Below, piece by piece: positions 16,275-25,064 of a stretch of DNA of 64,000 bases. The position numbers and the translations under genes are program-made. Origin of the DNA: CALECP01 sp964389925 (GTDB lineage Bacteria > Chloroflexota > Anaerolineae > Promineifilales > Promineifilaceae); NCBI GenBank assembly GCA_964389925.1, contig CAYMGE010000027.1:1-64000 (forward strand), written 5' to 3'. Under the pieces are notes generated by a model. The model ran no database searches, was not told the origin of the DNA, and saw only the letters and a program-made list of their open reading frames with translations. The first letter of the stretch is position 1. Every line of letters starts with the position of its first letter.

Positions 16275-16606
16275 TCCTCTTCCATAGCGCGTCCCAACGC
16301 GCTAATTGCTTCAATCAGATGTTGATTGACCTTGACCTGCTCCATTGCCACCTGATTGACATAGTAAACAACAAGCTGATGCAGCTTGCCACGTAGCCAT
16401 TCGATGAGTCGGCCGAACACAGGAATGTTAACCTTCGTGACATGAATTTTGACGGGCAACTGGTCATAAATCAGACCGGCCTCGTAGAGATGCTCATAAA
16501 ATTCGGGTGGCAGCTTCTTTCCCTGCACAGGCAAGTTTTCACCTTTTTCTGCCAAAATTTGCTGGCGAATTTCCTGCATGATCGCTTCAACGTTCAGTTC
16601 CTGCAT
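16271..16606 (-). CDS. Small conserved helical protein coupled to the glycosyltransferase
   Basis: The protein has 111 residues and starts MQELNVEAIMQEIRQQIL, with a basic middle and a helical end (YYVNQVAMEQVKVNQHLIEA). Similar segments occur as the N-terminal part of methyltransferases and small proteins in surface-polysaccharide clusters of Chloroflexota, from memory. A membrane segment is not obvious. It lies 6 bases after the lipoprotein gene and overlaps the glycosyltransferase by ATGA, so it is part of one transcript. The function is not known; a scaffold or regulatory subunit for glycan synthesis is a reasonable guess. Confidence 0.7.
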   Translation of the reverse strand: MQELNVEAIMQEIRQQILAEKGENLPVQGKKLPPEFYEHLYEAGLIYDQLPVKIHVTKVNIPVFGRLIEWLRGKLHQLVVYYVNQVAMEQVKVNQHLIEAISALGRAMEEE

Positions 16607-16612
16607 AATTAT

Positions 16613-17401
16613 CTACTGCTCAACAATCGGCAGTGCCTCCAAATCGCCCGTAAACGCCATCGACCCACTAATCTGGGCAATCCACGCATTGACTGGGAAA
16701 TCCGCGTCGATGAGCAACCAGTCACCCGCTCGATTCCGCCCAATAACGCGGTAGCTTTCACCCGGTGTCGCCAACCCCAAGCTGCCATAAGTTGTTGCGG
16801 GGCCTGTGCGAACGTGAATGTTAATGCGCGTTATCTCAACAGTCACACTGTCGATGACTGAGATGGTAAGCGGTTCAAACAAAGTAGCCCCCTCTACTGT
16901 TAGCTCGCTGACGCTCAAAAACCCCTCGTGTGAAATAAGCAGGCTATACGTGCCACTTGTCTTCACATCGGAGAATAGTGCAATGCCATCTTCTTCTGTT
17001 GTACGCGAGCGACTGTAATTGATGCCGCGCAATATCGCCTCTGCACCCTCGACAGGCTTACCCGTTAGCTCGCTGACAACTTGAATTGAAAACTTAATCG
17101 TGCCGGTGGGAGTGGGCGTTTGGGTTGGTGTAGACGTTTGGGTTGGCGTAGGTGTTTTTGTCGGCGTGGACGTTTGGGTTGGCGTAGGTGTTTTTGTCGG
17201 CGTGCGCGTTTGAGTTGGTGTCGCCGTTGGTTGCGTTGGAACGAGCGTCGGCGTAGGCTCTAATGAGCGCACTGTGCTAGTCAACGTCGCGGTCACGTTG
17301 GTGATCGGTGTGCCATTGGGGAGCGGTGCAGCGCACGCACTCAAAAAAAGTAGATAGCAAAACAGTAGATGGTGTATCGGCCGAAGTTTCCCCATCGTCA
17401 T
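16613..17401 (-). CDS. Lipoprotein with Thr-Pro stalk, Ig-like domain and bacterial SH3 domain
   Basis: The protein has 263 residues. The signal peptide ends in a lipobox (FLSAC), so the cysteine near residue 22 should be lipidated. Residues about 50-98 are a threonine-proline stalk encoded by DNA repeats. A carboxypeptidase-regulatory/Ig-like domain follows (GKPVEGAEAILRG), and the end is an SH3b domain (INIHVRTGPATTYGSLGLAT). SH3b domains usually bind peptidoglycan or peptide. The protein is likely anchored at the outer face of the membrane, with the stalk spanning the wall. The second ATG at 17395 has the better spaced AAGG box, so the true start may be six bases later. It is first in an operon with the small protein and the glycosyltransferase. 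Confidence 0.82.
   Translation of the reverse strand: MTMGKLRPIHHLLFCYLLFLSACAAPLPNGTPITNVTATLTSTVRSLEPTPTLVPTQPTATPTQTRTPTKTPTPTQTSTPTKTPTPTQTSTPTQTPTPTGTIKFSIQVVSELTGKPVEGAEAILRGINYSRSRTTEEDGIALFSDVKTSGTYSLLISHEGFLSVSELTVEGATLFEPLTISVIDSVTVEITRINIHVRTGPATTYGSLGLATPGESYRVIGRNRAGDWLLIDADFPVNAWIAQISGSMAFTGDLEALPIVEQ
17133..17204. repeat. Two perfect 36-base direct repeats encoding the Thr-Pro stalk
   Basis: Two adjacent identical 36-base units (17133-17168 and 17169-17204) encode twelve residues each of the Thr-Pro-Lys/Gln stalk. Partial units flank them. Such exact copies are prone to slippage, so stalk length may vary between strains. Confidence 0.85.
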
Positions 17402-17536
17402 CCTTAAAATAGCAAATTTACAACTGTCGCATTATGACAAAAAAAGTGCTATCTGCTGCCTACCCGAACAGTCACACATCTTAAATTTAGCTATGGCTCA
17501 AAAATGTGTGAGTCAGAAGCCAGCGAGGCTGGTTGG

Positions 17537-18928
17537 CTATTCAATTGTCACTGTAATCTCGGCCGCGACCATCTCCTCGCCCACCACAAACTGCGCGTGA
17601 TCGTTCCCAGTTAGACGTACCTCAATCGTGTGGGTGCCGGCGGGCAGCTTTCCGATAAAGAAGTATGGGGCGTAGAGTCGGCCGATTTGCTCCCCATTCA
17701 AAAAGACAATCCCATGCCCTTCGTTTGGCACAGTGGGTGTCCCTACGCGCTCTGGTGTAAATCGCCAATTTTCAATCTCTGCAAACAGCGTGTAACCACC
17801 GTCTGGCTCACCGATGACATCCAGCGTCGTGACTGTTGGAATTGCACCCCCGCTCAGATCAACTGTCACCGTGTTGCTCGCCAGTGTAGCGACCGCGCTT
17901 GCATATTGTCGCTGCGCCGATACGCTGTATGCTCCACCCATCACGATGACAAACAGCACAAAGTTCACCGCCGCAAATGCGATCCGCCAGTTGAGCTTTT
18001 TGTGCAATAGAATGGGGGGCTTGAACGTTGTACCGGGTCCGTTGAGCAGAAAAACGAGCAGTGCCGCATGGACGGGCGTGTGTCCGATCACTTCTAGCTT
18101 GCCAAAAATTGTCGTTGTGGTGAAAAAGACAAGCGTGATAATGAGTGAAAGCGGCCGTTCAAGCAACCCTATGATGAGCAGATAGCCCAAGTTGAGTTCG
18201 ACAAAGGCCGCCCCGCGCAGAAAAAATTCAGGTGGCAAGCCGAGCGTTAGCTGTGGGTTTTGTGCCAATAGATACAACGCCCACTCTGGATAGACAAGTT
18301 TTTCCATTCCTAGCCAGCCCAACGCAAATCCGACTGTCGCAAACAGCACGGGCAGCGCAGAGTCACGCACCGCCTGATTTTGGTGACTGCTGACGATGAG
18401 GTAGTACGCAATCCCAATGTAGTGTGCGTAATCGACCATATGGAAGAAGCCATACTCTGCCAAGGCCAGCACAAACAATGCTAGCACGCCGACTCCTGCG
18501 GCCGGCGTGGTGTTTTCAGAAACTAAGAGTAAGGCTAGTCCAAATTGCAGCCAGCCAACCCACGTTGCTGTCACCGCCAGTTCGGGCGCAAGCATCGAGT
18601 CTGCCTGCCATGACAAGAGCAGCGTTGCGCCCATTGCAACACGCATAAGCAGACGACTGTAGGATGAGCGTGCTGCCAGCCAGTCGTTGCTGCGCTGGTA
18701 AATGTTCCACTGACCGATATAGCGATCTGCGGCAACGAGACCGCCCAAAACGATCATGCTCAAAATGAGCAGCCCAAAGACGGTCGGCACAGCTATTTCG
18801 CGCAGGGATAGTGGTTGATCCAAAAAGCTAAAATCGCTAAACCACTTAACGTGCGCTTCGGCCGAACTCGACCAGATAGCCAAAACTGCCATCCAAATAA
18901 GCCATTTCCAACGAACCCTTACAAACAT
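17537..18928 (-). CDS. DoxX-like polytopic membrane protein with C-terminal extracytoplasmic domain
   Basis: The protein has 463 residues. An N-terminal hydrophobic segment ending AEAHVKWFSDF suggests a signal or first helix. About nine further hydrophobic helices follow up to residue 340, with DoxX-like features such as GMEKLVYPEWALYLLAQNP. The last 120 residues are a soluble beta-rich domain (GHGIVFLNGEQIGRLY, then LPAGTHTIEVRL), probably outside the membrane. DoxX-type proteins are linked to redox and sulphur metabolism or lipid-quinone chemistry, but this long form has no firm role. The ATG at 18928 has a GGAGAAATGAT leader. It is divergent from polyphosphate kinase. Confidence 0.72.
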   Translation of the reverse strand: MFVRVRWKWLIWMAVLAIWSSSAEAHVKWFSDFSFLDQPLSLREIAVPTVFGLLILSMIVLGGLVAADRYIGQWNIYQRSNDWLAARSSYSRLLMRVAMGATLLLSWQADSMLAPELAVTATWVGWLQFGLALLLVSENTTPAAGVGVLALFVLALAEYGFFHMVDYAHYIGIAYYLIVSSHQNQAVRDSALPVLFATVGFALGWLGMEKLVYPEWALYLLAQNPQLTLGLPPEFFLRGAAFVELNLGYLLIIGLLERPLSLIITLVFFTTTTIFGKLEVIGHTPVHAALLVFLLNGPGTTFKPPILLHKKLNWRIAFAAVNFVLFVIVMGGAYSVSAQRQYASAVATLASNTVTVDLSGGAIPTVTTLDVIGEPDGGYTLFAEIENWRFTPERVGTPTVPNEGHGIVFLNGEQIGRLYAPYFFIGKLPAGTHTIEVRLTGNDHAQFVVGEEMVAAEITVTIE

Positions 18929-18975
18929 ATCATTTCTCCATATTGCTCATTTGTGAAAATTGTAACAATCAAAAA

Positions 18976-19026
18976 TGACATGTCGATAAGGCTAACAATG
19001 TGTAGATATTTTTGTGACATTTGTCA
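18976..19026. promoter_or_regulatory. Pair of TGACA/TGTCA palindromes upstream of ppk1
   Basis: Two related inverted repeats lie in the 176-base divergent spacer: TGACATGTC at 18976-18984 and TGACATTTGTCA at 19015-19026, with starts 39 bases apart. The spacing and symmetry suggest a dimeric repressor or activator site. The regulator is unknown; phosphate control is possible but the sequence is not a standard Pho box. Confidence 0.35.
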
Positions 19027-19027
19027 G

Positions 19028-19055
19028 TTGCATTTCAGTCGAAAGTGCTTACACT
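19028..19055 (+). promoter_or_regulatory. Candidate sigma70-type promoter for ppk1
   Basis: TTGCAT at 19028-19033 and TACACT at 19050-19055 are separated by 16 bases and lie about 50 bases before the ppk1 ATG. The second palindrome of the neighbouring operator-like pair ends one base before the -35 box. Confidence 0.4.
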
Positions 19056-19104
19056 GCAATGATAAAAAAAGATGACGATCTTCTAGCAAAAGCAGTACAA
19101 AACG

Positions 19105-21225
19105 ATGAACACAGAAATATACCCACATAGCAACCTTGATCTAACTGCACCGACTTACTACGCCAATCGTGAGTTGAGCCAAATTGAATTTAATCGGCGC
19201 GTGCTGGAGCAAAGCACAGACCTGCGCCATCCGCTGTTGGAACGCGCAAAGTTTATAGCGATTTTTGCGACGAACATGGACGAGTTCTTCATGGTTCGGG
19301 TCAGTGGTTTGAAACAGCAGGTTGCGTTGGGTATTAATGAGGCACCGGCCGATGGGCTGACCCCACGCGAACAGTTGGTGGCCATTTATCGGCTGACGAC
19401 AAAGCTCGTCCAAGATGAGATGGACAACTGGCACACCATTGAAGAAGAACTAACGGAGGCGGGCATACAGGTGCGTCAATATGACGATCTGAAAGCGAGC
19501 CGCAAGCGTAAGCTGCGTCAGTACTTTGAACACGAGATATTTCCCGTCCTGACCCCGCTCGCACTTGATCCCTCGCATCCATTTCCACATATCTCAAATT
19601 TGAGCATCAACCTCGCCGTCATTATCCGCGATCCTGACACAAATGAGACGCAATTTGCGCGTGTGAAAGTACCACCCTCGCTACCACGTCTCGTTCCGTT
19701 GCGCCGTGTCGCACCTGAAGAGCTAGTGCAACCTTCGACACTCAAATTTGTTTGGCTTGAACAGGTGATTAAGGCAAATCTCGACCGACTATTTCCGGGT
19801 ATGGAGATTGTCGATGCGTATCCTTTCCGCATAACGCGCAACAATGATATGGAGATACAAGAGGAAGAGGCGGATGACTTGCTGCTCTCAATAGAAGAAA
19901 ACGTGCGGCAGCGTCATTTTGGGAACGTTGTGCGTCTTGAAGTGGATGAGAGTATGCCTGACACCATTCGTGAGATTCTGAAAGATAATTTCGAGATTGG
20001 CTCGTATGATGTTTACACGGTCAATGGTCCCTTGGGTCTGTCCAGTTTGTGGGAACTCCTGCGTATTGAACGTCCTGACCTAAAGGATGAGGTCTTTTTC
20101 CCAAAGCAACCAGAACCGCTTAAACATGTTGAAGGGATTTTTAGCGTCTTGCGTCGCCAAGACGTGCTGCTACATCGGCCGTATGACAACTTCAGCAGCG
20201 TGATTGACTTCCTCAACCGCGCTGCCTCTGACCCCGATGTGTTGGCAATCAAAATCACGCTCTACCGCGTAGGAGGGAATTCGGCCGTTGTCGACGCGCT
20301 CATGCGGGCGCGTGCCAACAACAAACAAGTCGCGGCACTGGTCGAACTAAAGGCGCGTTTTGATGAAGAGAGCAATATCAACTGGGCGCGTAAGCTAGAG
20401 CGTGCAGGCGTACACGTCGTCTATGGTGTGTTGGGCTTAAAAGTCCACGCCAAAATGCTACTCGTTGTGCGACGCGAACGGGGCGGGATTCGTCGTTATG
20501 TCCATCTGGCAACGGGTAACTACAACGCAAACACGGCTCGAGTTTACGAAGACCTCGATTTCCTGACGAGCGATGAGGCAATCGGGAATGACGCGACGGA
20601 GATTTTCAACTTTTTGACTGGCTATTCTAAGCAGCGCAAATTTAGGCGTTTCTTGGTTGCGCCAATGACGTTGCGAGATAGGCTGATCAAAGAGATTTCG
20701 GCCGAAGCAGAACGCGGCGCATCGGGGCATATTGTCATCAAGTGTAACTCGGTTGTTGATCCCGCGTTTATCCGTGCGCTCTATCGAGCCTCCCAATCAG
20801 GTGCAAAAATCGATCTAATCGTGCGTGGCATCTGCTGCCTACGCCCCGGTGTGACAGGGGTAAGCGAAAATATCACGGTACGGAGCGTCGTCGGCCGATT
20901 CCTCGAACATTCGCGTATTTACTACTTCGCAAACGACGGCGATCCCATCATCTACGCGGGCAGCGCAGACCCAATGCCTCGCAACTTAGACCGGCGAGTT
21001 GAAGTCGTTTTTCCTATCGAAGATGAGGTTTTGCGCCGCGAACTATATGAAAACTTCCTGCAAAAACAGCTTGTCGATACGGTCGCAGCGTATGAAATGC
21101 GCTCAGATGGATCCTATCAACGCTTGCTCGACCACATAGATGAAGAGACCGAACGATTTGATAGCCAGATGTGGATGCTACATGAGCGAGAAACGTTCCA
21201 GCAAACGAAAGCGGCCGAAGTCTAA
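19105..21225 (+). CDS. ppk1: Polyphosphate kinase 1
   Basis: The protein has 706 residues, full family length. It reversibly polymerises the gamma phosphate of ATP into polyphosphate. The N-terminal domain starts at YYANRELSQIEFNRRVLEQS and includes TNMDEFFMVRVSGLK. The phospholipase-D-like catalytic half contains His448 in LKVHAKM, equivalent to the phosphorylated histidine, with HLATGNYNANTARVYEDLDF following, and a second HxK-type region near residue 610 (LEHSRIYYFANDGDP). The last four bases overlap the 3' end of the convergent nudC gene. Polyphosphate storage fits an organism of wastewater or fluctuating environments, but that is inference. Confidence 0.97.
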   Translation: MNTEIYPHSNLDLTAPTYYANRELSQIEFNRRVLEQSTDLRHPLLERAKFIAIFATNMDEFFMVRVSGLKQQVALGINEAPADGLTPREQLVAIYRLTTKLVQDEMDNWHTIEEELTEAGIQVRQYDDLKASRKRKLRQYFEHEIFPVLTPLALDPSHPFPHISNLSINLAVIIRDPDTNETQFARVKVPPSLPRLVPLRRVAPEELVQPSTLKFVWLEQVIKANLDRLFPGMEIVDAYPFRITRNNDMEIQEEEADDLLLSIEENVRQRHFGNVVRLEVDESMPDTIREILKDNFEIGSYDVYTVNGPLGLSSLWELLRIERPDLKDEVFFPKQPEPLKHVEGIFSVLRRQDVLLHRPYDNFSSVIDFLNRAASDPDVLAIKITLYRVGGNSAVVDALMRARANNKQVAALVELKARFDEESNINWARKLERAGVHVVYGVLGLKVHAKMLLVVRRERGGIRRYVHLATGNYNANTARVYEDLDFLTSDEAIGNDATEIFNFLTGYSKQRKFRRFLVAPMTLRDRLIKEISAEAERGASGHIVIKCNSVVDPAFIRALYRASQSGAKIDLIVRGICCLRPGVTGVSENITVRSVVGRFLEHSRIYYFANDGDPIIYAGSADPMPRNLDRRVEVVFPIEDEVLRRELYENFLQKQLVDTVAAYEMRSDGSYQRLLDHIDEETERFDSQMWMLHERETFQQTKAAEV

Positions 21226-22064
21226 TTGATGGAACCTTGCCGATGAGATTTGTGCTTTATTGCGTTGCTGCGGAAGTTTTCGATCAAAGCGTTTGCGATG
21301 CTGGGTGATTGTGGAAAAGGGGGCATCTCTTCTGGTAAATACCAGTCAGCATGTTCGATTTCATCTTCGTAGATAAAATCGCCTGCTTCCCACTCGGCCG
21401 TGAATCCCAACATCAATGAATTGGGAAACGGCCATGGCTGACTGCCAAAGTAGCGGATATTTTTGACATCGATCCCGACTTCCTCTTTGACTTCACGTTT
21501 GACTGTCTGTTCTAGTGTTTCTCCTGCCTCAACAAAACCAGCCAAAACAGTGTAAAACCCATCGGGATGTCGCTCATTATGAGCGAGCAGGAGGCGGTCG
21601 CCTTTGGTGATGGCAACGATAACCGCAGGAGATAGACGTGGGTAGTTTCGCAGATCGCAATTAGGACAGATTTTGACGTGTTCGAGGTCGCTTGTCTGCA
21701 TTGGTGTGGCACAACGCCCACAGAATTGGTGGGTGCGATCCCAATCGACAAGCTGGATCGCACGGGCTGCAACCCAGAAATGAGCTTCATCGAGGTGGCT
21801 GAAGAGGCCGCGCAGCGAGGAAGCACGAGCATTTTTTGGCAGGGGGAGTTCGGCCGAAATTTCGGCCGAAAAGACCACAACCCCATCCAGTATGCCAACA
21901 TATTGCGTCCGCACAGGTGAAAACCCTAACGCTTCAGCCGTTGCCGCGATGGGAACCTCTCCATCAACTAGCACCAGTCGATAGCCCTGAAACACAAACC
22001 AATATGCCTGCTCGAACGTGGCTGGCATTCGCTCGCCCAATAAAAATCTTTTCTCGTCTATCAA
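21222..22064 (-). CDS. nudC: NAD+ diphosphatase / NAD-capped RNA decapping hydrolase NudC
   Basis: The protein has 280 residues. A zinc ribbon (CGRC, then CPNC) near residues 115-135 is followed by NYPRLSPAVIVAI and the Nudix box GFVEAGETLEQTVKREVKEE, then the NudC-specific SQPWPFPNSLML. It hydrolyses NAD(H) to NMN(H) and AMP and removes NAD caps from RNA. The longest frame starts with TTG at 22064 and keeps RFLLGERMP, which resembles the family's N-terminus; an ATG at 22028 is the alternative. Its 3' end overlaps ppk1 by four bases on the opposite strand, leaving no room for a separate terminator for either gene. Confidence 0.94.
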   Translation of the reverse strand: MIDEKRFLLGERMPATFEQAYWFVFQGYRLVLVDGEVPIAATAEALGFSPVRTQYVGILDGVVVFSAEISAELPLPKNARASSLRGLFSHLDEAHFWVAARAIQLVDWDRTHQFCGRCATPMQTSDLEHVKICPNCDLRNYPRLSPAVIVAITKGDRLLLAHNERHPDGFYTVLAGFVEAGETLEQTVKREVKEEVGIDVKNIRYFGSQPWPFPNSLMLGFTAEWEAGDFIYEDEIEHADWYLPEEMPPFPQSPSIANALIENFRSNAIKHKSHRQGSIN

Positions 22065-22079
22065 ATTTTACTCACTTCA

Positions 22080-23369
22080 CTATGGATAAGGTGTACTTGT
22101 TGGCACAGGATAGCTTGTGCCATCTGGTGTTGGCAGTGTATCGGGTGTGCTGTTTGGATCAGGCGTTGCTGTTGCAAAACCGTTGTCAGGTGTCGCAGTC
22201 ACATCACCATCTGGGGTCGCCGTGGCCTCACTGTCTGGCGTGGCAGTCATATCGTCACCGTTTGGCGTTGCTGTGATTGTGCCAGTCGAGGTTGGCGTTT
22301 GTGTGGGCGGCGTTCCAGTCAACGTTGCCGCAGGTGTTTCTGTACTGAGTGGTGTTGGCGTAGAAGTTAACGTACTATCGGCGGTTGGGGTTCCGCGAGA
22401 GAAAAGCGTTGGGGTTGGTATGCCAGTACTTGCAGAGGTTGGTGTGGCAGTTTCGGCCGATGGCGTAGGTGAGGATGTTTGATCGGCCGATGTTGTTGCC
22501 CTTTCCGTCACCGTTGCGACGATCACGGTTGGATCATGTGGGGTTGCCGTTGCGATCACGCGGCGTGTAGCAGTCGCTGTCGGGGTGGGCGTTGAGGTAT
22601 CGATGCGTGAAGGAGTCACAGTCGCTCGCGGTGGCGGTGACGTATTTGTGGGGACGATGCGCCGCGTCGGAGATGGTCTAAGCGTTGGTGAGGGCAACGG
22701 AGCAGGTGAGGGTGTGAGGGTTGGGATGAGGGAAGGGTAGGAACCGTCGTTTGGATTGTCCGGTGGCAACGTCATAATGTCAATGATTGCGTCGGGGGTT
22801 GGGGTTGGCAATGAATTTACGGGTTCGGCCGTCTCAACCACCCCATCCGGGGCGATCGTTGGCATTGCGGGTGTCACATCCGCAATCGGATCGCCATACA
22901 CCCGCGAAACCGGATTGGGCTGAACAATATCGACAACATCGAGATAATAGACAACTTTTGAGAGTGGCTCCTTGCCGCAACCTGACGGCCCCACATACTG
23001 TCGCCATACGCCGTCAACTGTAAATGGCATCCCATTTGGCACAAGCTCGACAATACTTTCATAGCCTCGTGCGCCCATCTGCAAATTATCTGCAACCAAT
23101 CCCCAATCTAGGCGTGGCCCTTGAAACGGATAACAACGTTCGCGCTCGATTGCCACATAACTCCCTTGCACGCGCAGAAGTTGACCCACGTAAGCGTTTG
23201 GGTCTGCCTCAATTTGGGCAAATGTAACTTGAAAGGGATCGGGATCAACAAGTGAAAATGCCTCTGTTGGCAATGGCGTGGGGCGCACAGGTTTGAGCGG
23301 CCGCGCCTGCGACGCACAAGCATAAAGGATAATGACGAAGGGGAGCAATAGGATAAATCTTAAACGCAT
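22080..23369 (-). CDS. Lipoprotein with very long Thr/Pro/Ser-rich tail
   Basis: The protein has about 429 residues from the ATG at 23369 (a GTG lies two codons earlier). The signal peptide ends in the lipobox LYAC. Residues about 30-160 are folded: FAQIEADPNAYVGQLLRVQG suggests an OB-like or membrane-associated domain, with two cysteines at ERCYPF and PSGCGK. The remaining 270 residues are low-complexity Thr-Pro-Thr-Ala repeats (for example TATPDSEATATPDG). This is a cell-wall-spanning or glycosylated stalk at the C-terminus, the reverse of the usual order. The upstream side opens to a 250-base spacer with no clear feature. The function is unknown. Confidence 0.75.
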   Translation of the reverse strand: MRLRFILLLPFVIILYACASQARPLKPVRPTPLPTEAFSLVDPDPFQVTFAQIEADPNAYVGQLLRVQGSYVAIERERCYPFQGPRLDWGLVADNLQMGARGYESIVELVPNGMPFTVDGVWRQYVGPSGCGKEPLSKVVYYLDVVDIVQPNPVSRVYGDPIADVTPAMPTIAPDGVVETAEPVNSLPTPTPDAIIDIMTLPPDNPNDGSYPSLIPTLTPSPAPLPSPTLRPSPTRRIVPTNTSPPPRATVTPSRIDTSTPTPTATATRRVIATATPHDPTVIVATVTERATTSADQTSSPTPSAETATPTSASTGIPTPTLFSRGTPTADSTLTSTPTPLSTETPAATLTGTPPTQTPTSTGTITATPNGDDMTATPDSEATATPDGDVTATPDNGFATATPDPNSTPDTLPTPDGTSYPVPTSTPYP

Positions 23370-23628
23370 GACCACTCAATATATAATCCTCACAGTGTAG
23401 CCGAGATGGTTATGAAATCGTAGTAAATTTGCAGCAAAGGTTACTTATGTCTTATTTGATAGGCAAAGCCCGTTCTACAAACACCACTGCTCTCAGATTG
23501 ACGATTCCAAACAGGTGTTGAGCATCGGCCGACTGTGGGGTACAACTAGTACTATTGTGCAAATTTTGCGTGAACAACAGCAGAACATCAAGTTGAATCA
23601 GTTCACGCACCAACGGAGCAGACAGAAA

Positions 23629-25029
23629 ATGAACGCAGAAAACAACAATTCACTCGCTGAGTCTCTCAAAATATATCAAACAGCACTGACAGAAGCCGAA
23701 GCAAACGCCGCTGAACTTTCACTAGAACAGACAATCGCTGTTCTCTCTGCGCGTGACCTTGTGGAGGAGAGTCGCGTCGCCACACACAATCACGATCCAA
23801 GCGCGTTGAGCAGTCTAGTCAATTATGACAAACGCTTGCAACAGTTGGGCGCACCGATGATAACGTTGGGCGATGATCTCGCAGCCTGTCGCAAGAGCCT
23901 CAATCCGCCAGAAAGCGCGTGGTGGTGGTCGCCGGTCGCAGCGGAGGTTGAAGAGCCGCCTGCCAGACGTTCATTCGATTGGCTCTGGAATGCACTTACT
24001 ATTACCTGTCTGTTGGTCGCCACCTCCATTACAACAAACACGCTACAGGCATTTTCTCGTGATGGCTTTGATGTGCTACAAACATTTAGTGCTGTCTCGC
24101 AAAGCGCAGGGTTAGTCCTTATCAGTGGTGGGGCATTAACGGGCAAAGGGCGCAAAATCATTAGCGACATTCTTGCCAGCCTTAAGATATCACCAAAGCT
24201 TCAAGCTCCATTTACCTTTTTATGTTCCGTTGTACTCTTGCTGCTTTCAGTTGGACTTTACTTCTCCTTACCGCAGCTTGGCGAGTATTATTATCGGCGG
24301 GGTATGCGCTTCTACCAAGAGGGATCGTTAGAGCGAGCTGAACGCAATCTGAAGCAGGCTGTTAACTTTGCGCCACGCCGCTTTGAAATGAGTGCGGATT
24401 TGGGCGATGTGCATTCAACACTCGGCAATTATGATGAAGCTGAACCACTCTATCGACGTGGTGCAGCCGGTGGACATCCAAATTCTTTGAATGGATTGGG
24501 ACGAGTTCAGTTGAGAACGGTCACGGATATGGCTTATCCACCTTTTGATACGTTCATCTTTGGCGAAAATGGGATCGTCGCAGCACAGCAAGCAGAAAAA
24601 CGCTCAGATCGCTTTGAGGATTTACTGGCAGCTGAAACAACTTTCCGGGTCGGCTTATCTCAACCTGACTTAGAACCCGCCTTACATGCCGAGATGCTTG
24701 CACATCTCGGTTTTACATTGTATTTGCAAGCCGAAACAACGCTCGATAGTTCGCCTGATCTGTTGACCGACGCTGAAACTGTTTTGCGCGATGCTGTTGC
24801 AGTTGACAGCACGATCACGACTGACCGGCAGCCCGGCTTAGGGATGTCTTACTGCTATCTGGCGATGGTGCTGGACGCGACAAACTCGGCCGAAGCCGCC
24901 GACCAATGGGATGCCTGTGTTGCCAATGCGTTGCCGACCAGCTTAGATGAATATCAAGACCTATTCGATTATGGGGAGCGGTCAATTGCCATCCAAGTCG
25001 ATACATCAGGAATTGTCCAACAAGACTAA
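23629..25029 (+). CDS. TPR-containing membrane protein
   Basis: The protein has 466 residues. The cytoplasmic N-terminus (1-105) is helical. Two hydrophobic segments follow (ALTITCLLVATSIT near 120 and FLCSVVLLLLSVGLYF near 205). The C-terminal half carries tetratricopeptide repeats (GMRFYQEGSLERAERNLKQA, then ADLGDVHSTLGNYDEAEPLY), suggesting protein-protein contacts outside or at the membrane. A GTG at 23515 extends the frame, but the ATG at 23629 has a GGAG box and starts a normal sequence. It is followed closely by the CoA-transferase gene. No enzyme motif is seen. Confidence 0.75.
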   Translation: MNAENNNSLAESLKIYQTALTEAEANAAELSLEQTIAVLSARDLVEESRVATHNHDPSALSSLVNYDKRLQQLGAPMITLGDDLAACRKSLNPPESAWWWSPVAAEVEEPPARRSFDWLWNALTITCLLVATSITTNTLQAFSRDGFDVLQTFSAVSQSAGLVLISGGALTGKGRKIISDILASLKISPKLQAPFTFLCSVVLLLLSVGLYFSLPQLGEYYYRRGMRFYQEGSLERAERNLKQAVNFAPRRFEMSADLGDVHSTLGNYDEAEPLYRRGAAGGHPNSLNGLGRVQLRTVTDMAYPPFDTFIFGENGIVAAQQAEKRSDRFEDLLAAETTFRVGLSQPDLEPALHAEMLAHLGFTLYLQAETTLDSSPDLLTDAETVLRDAVAVDSTITTDRQPGLGMSYCYLAMVLDATNSAEAADQWDACVANALPTSLDEYQDLFDYGERSIAIQVDTSGIVQQD

Positions 25030-25064
25030 TTGACATACACGCACATCACCGATTTGTAAACAAA

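Noticed and set aside
17100..17260. Short regular repeats that could be a CRISPR array
   Set aside because: The repeats are contiguous and code for Thr-Pro residues, with no unique spacers and no cas genes.
22100..22800. Repeated DNA that might be a non-coding array
   Set aside because: It is one continuous reading frame for the Thr/Pro tail of a lipoprotein.
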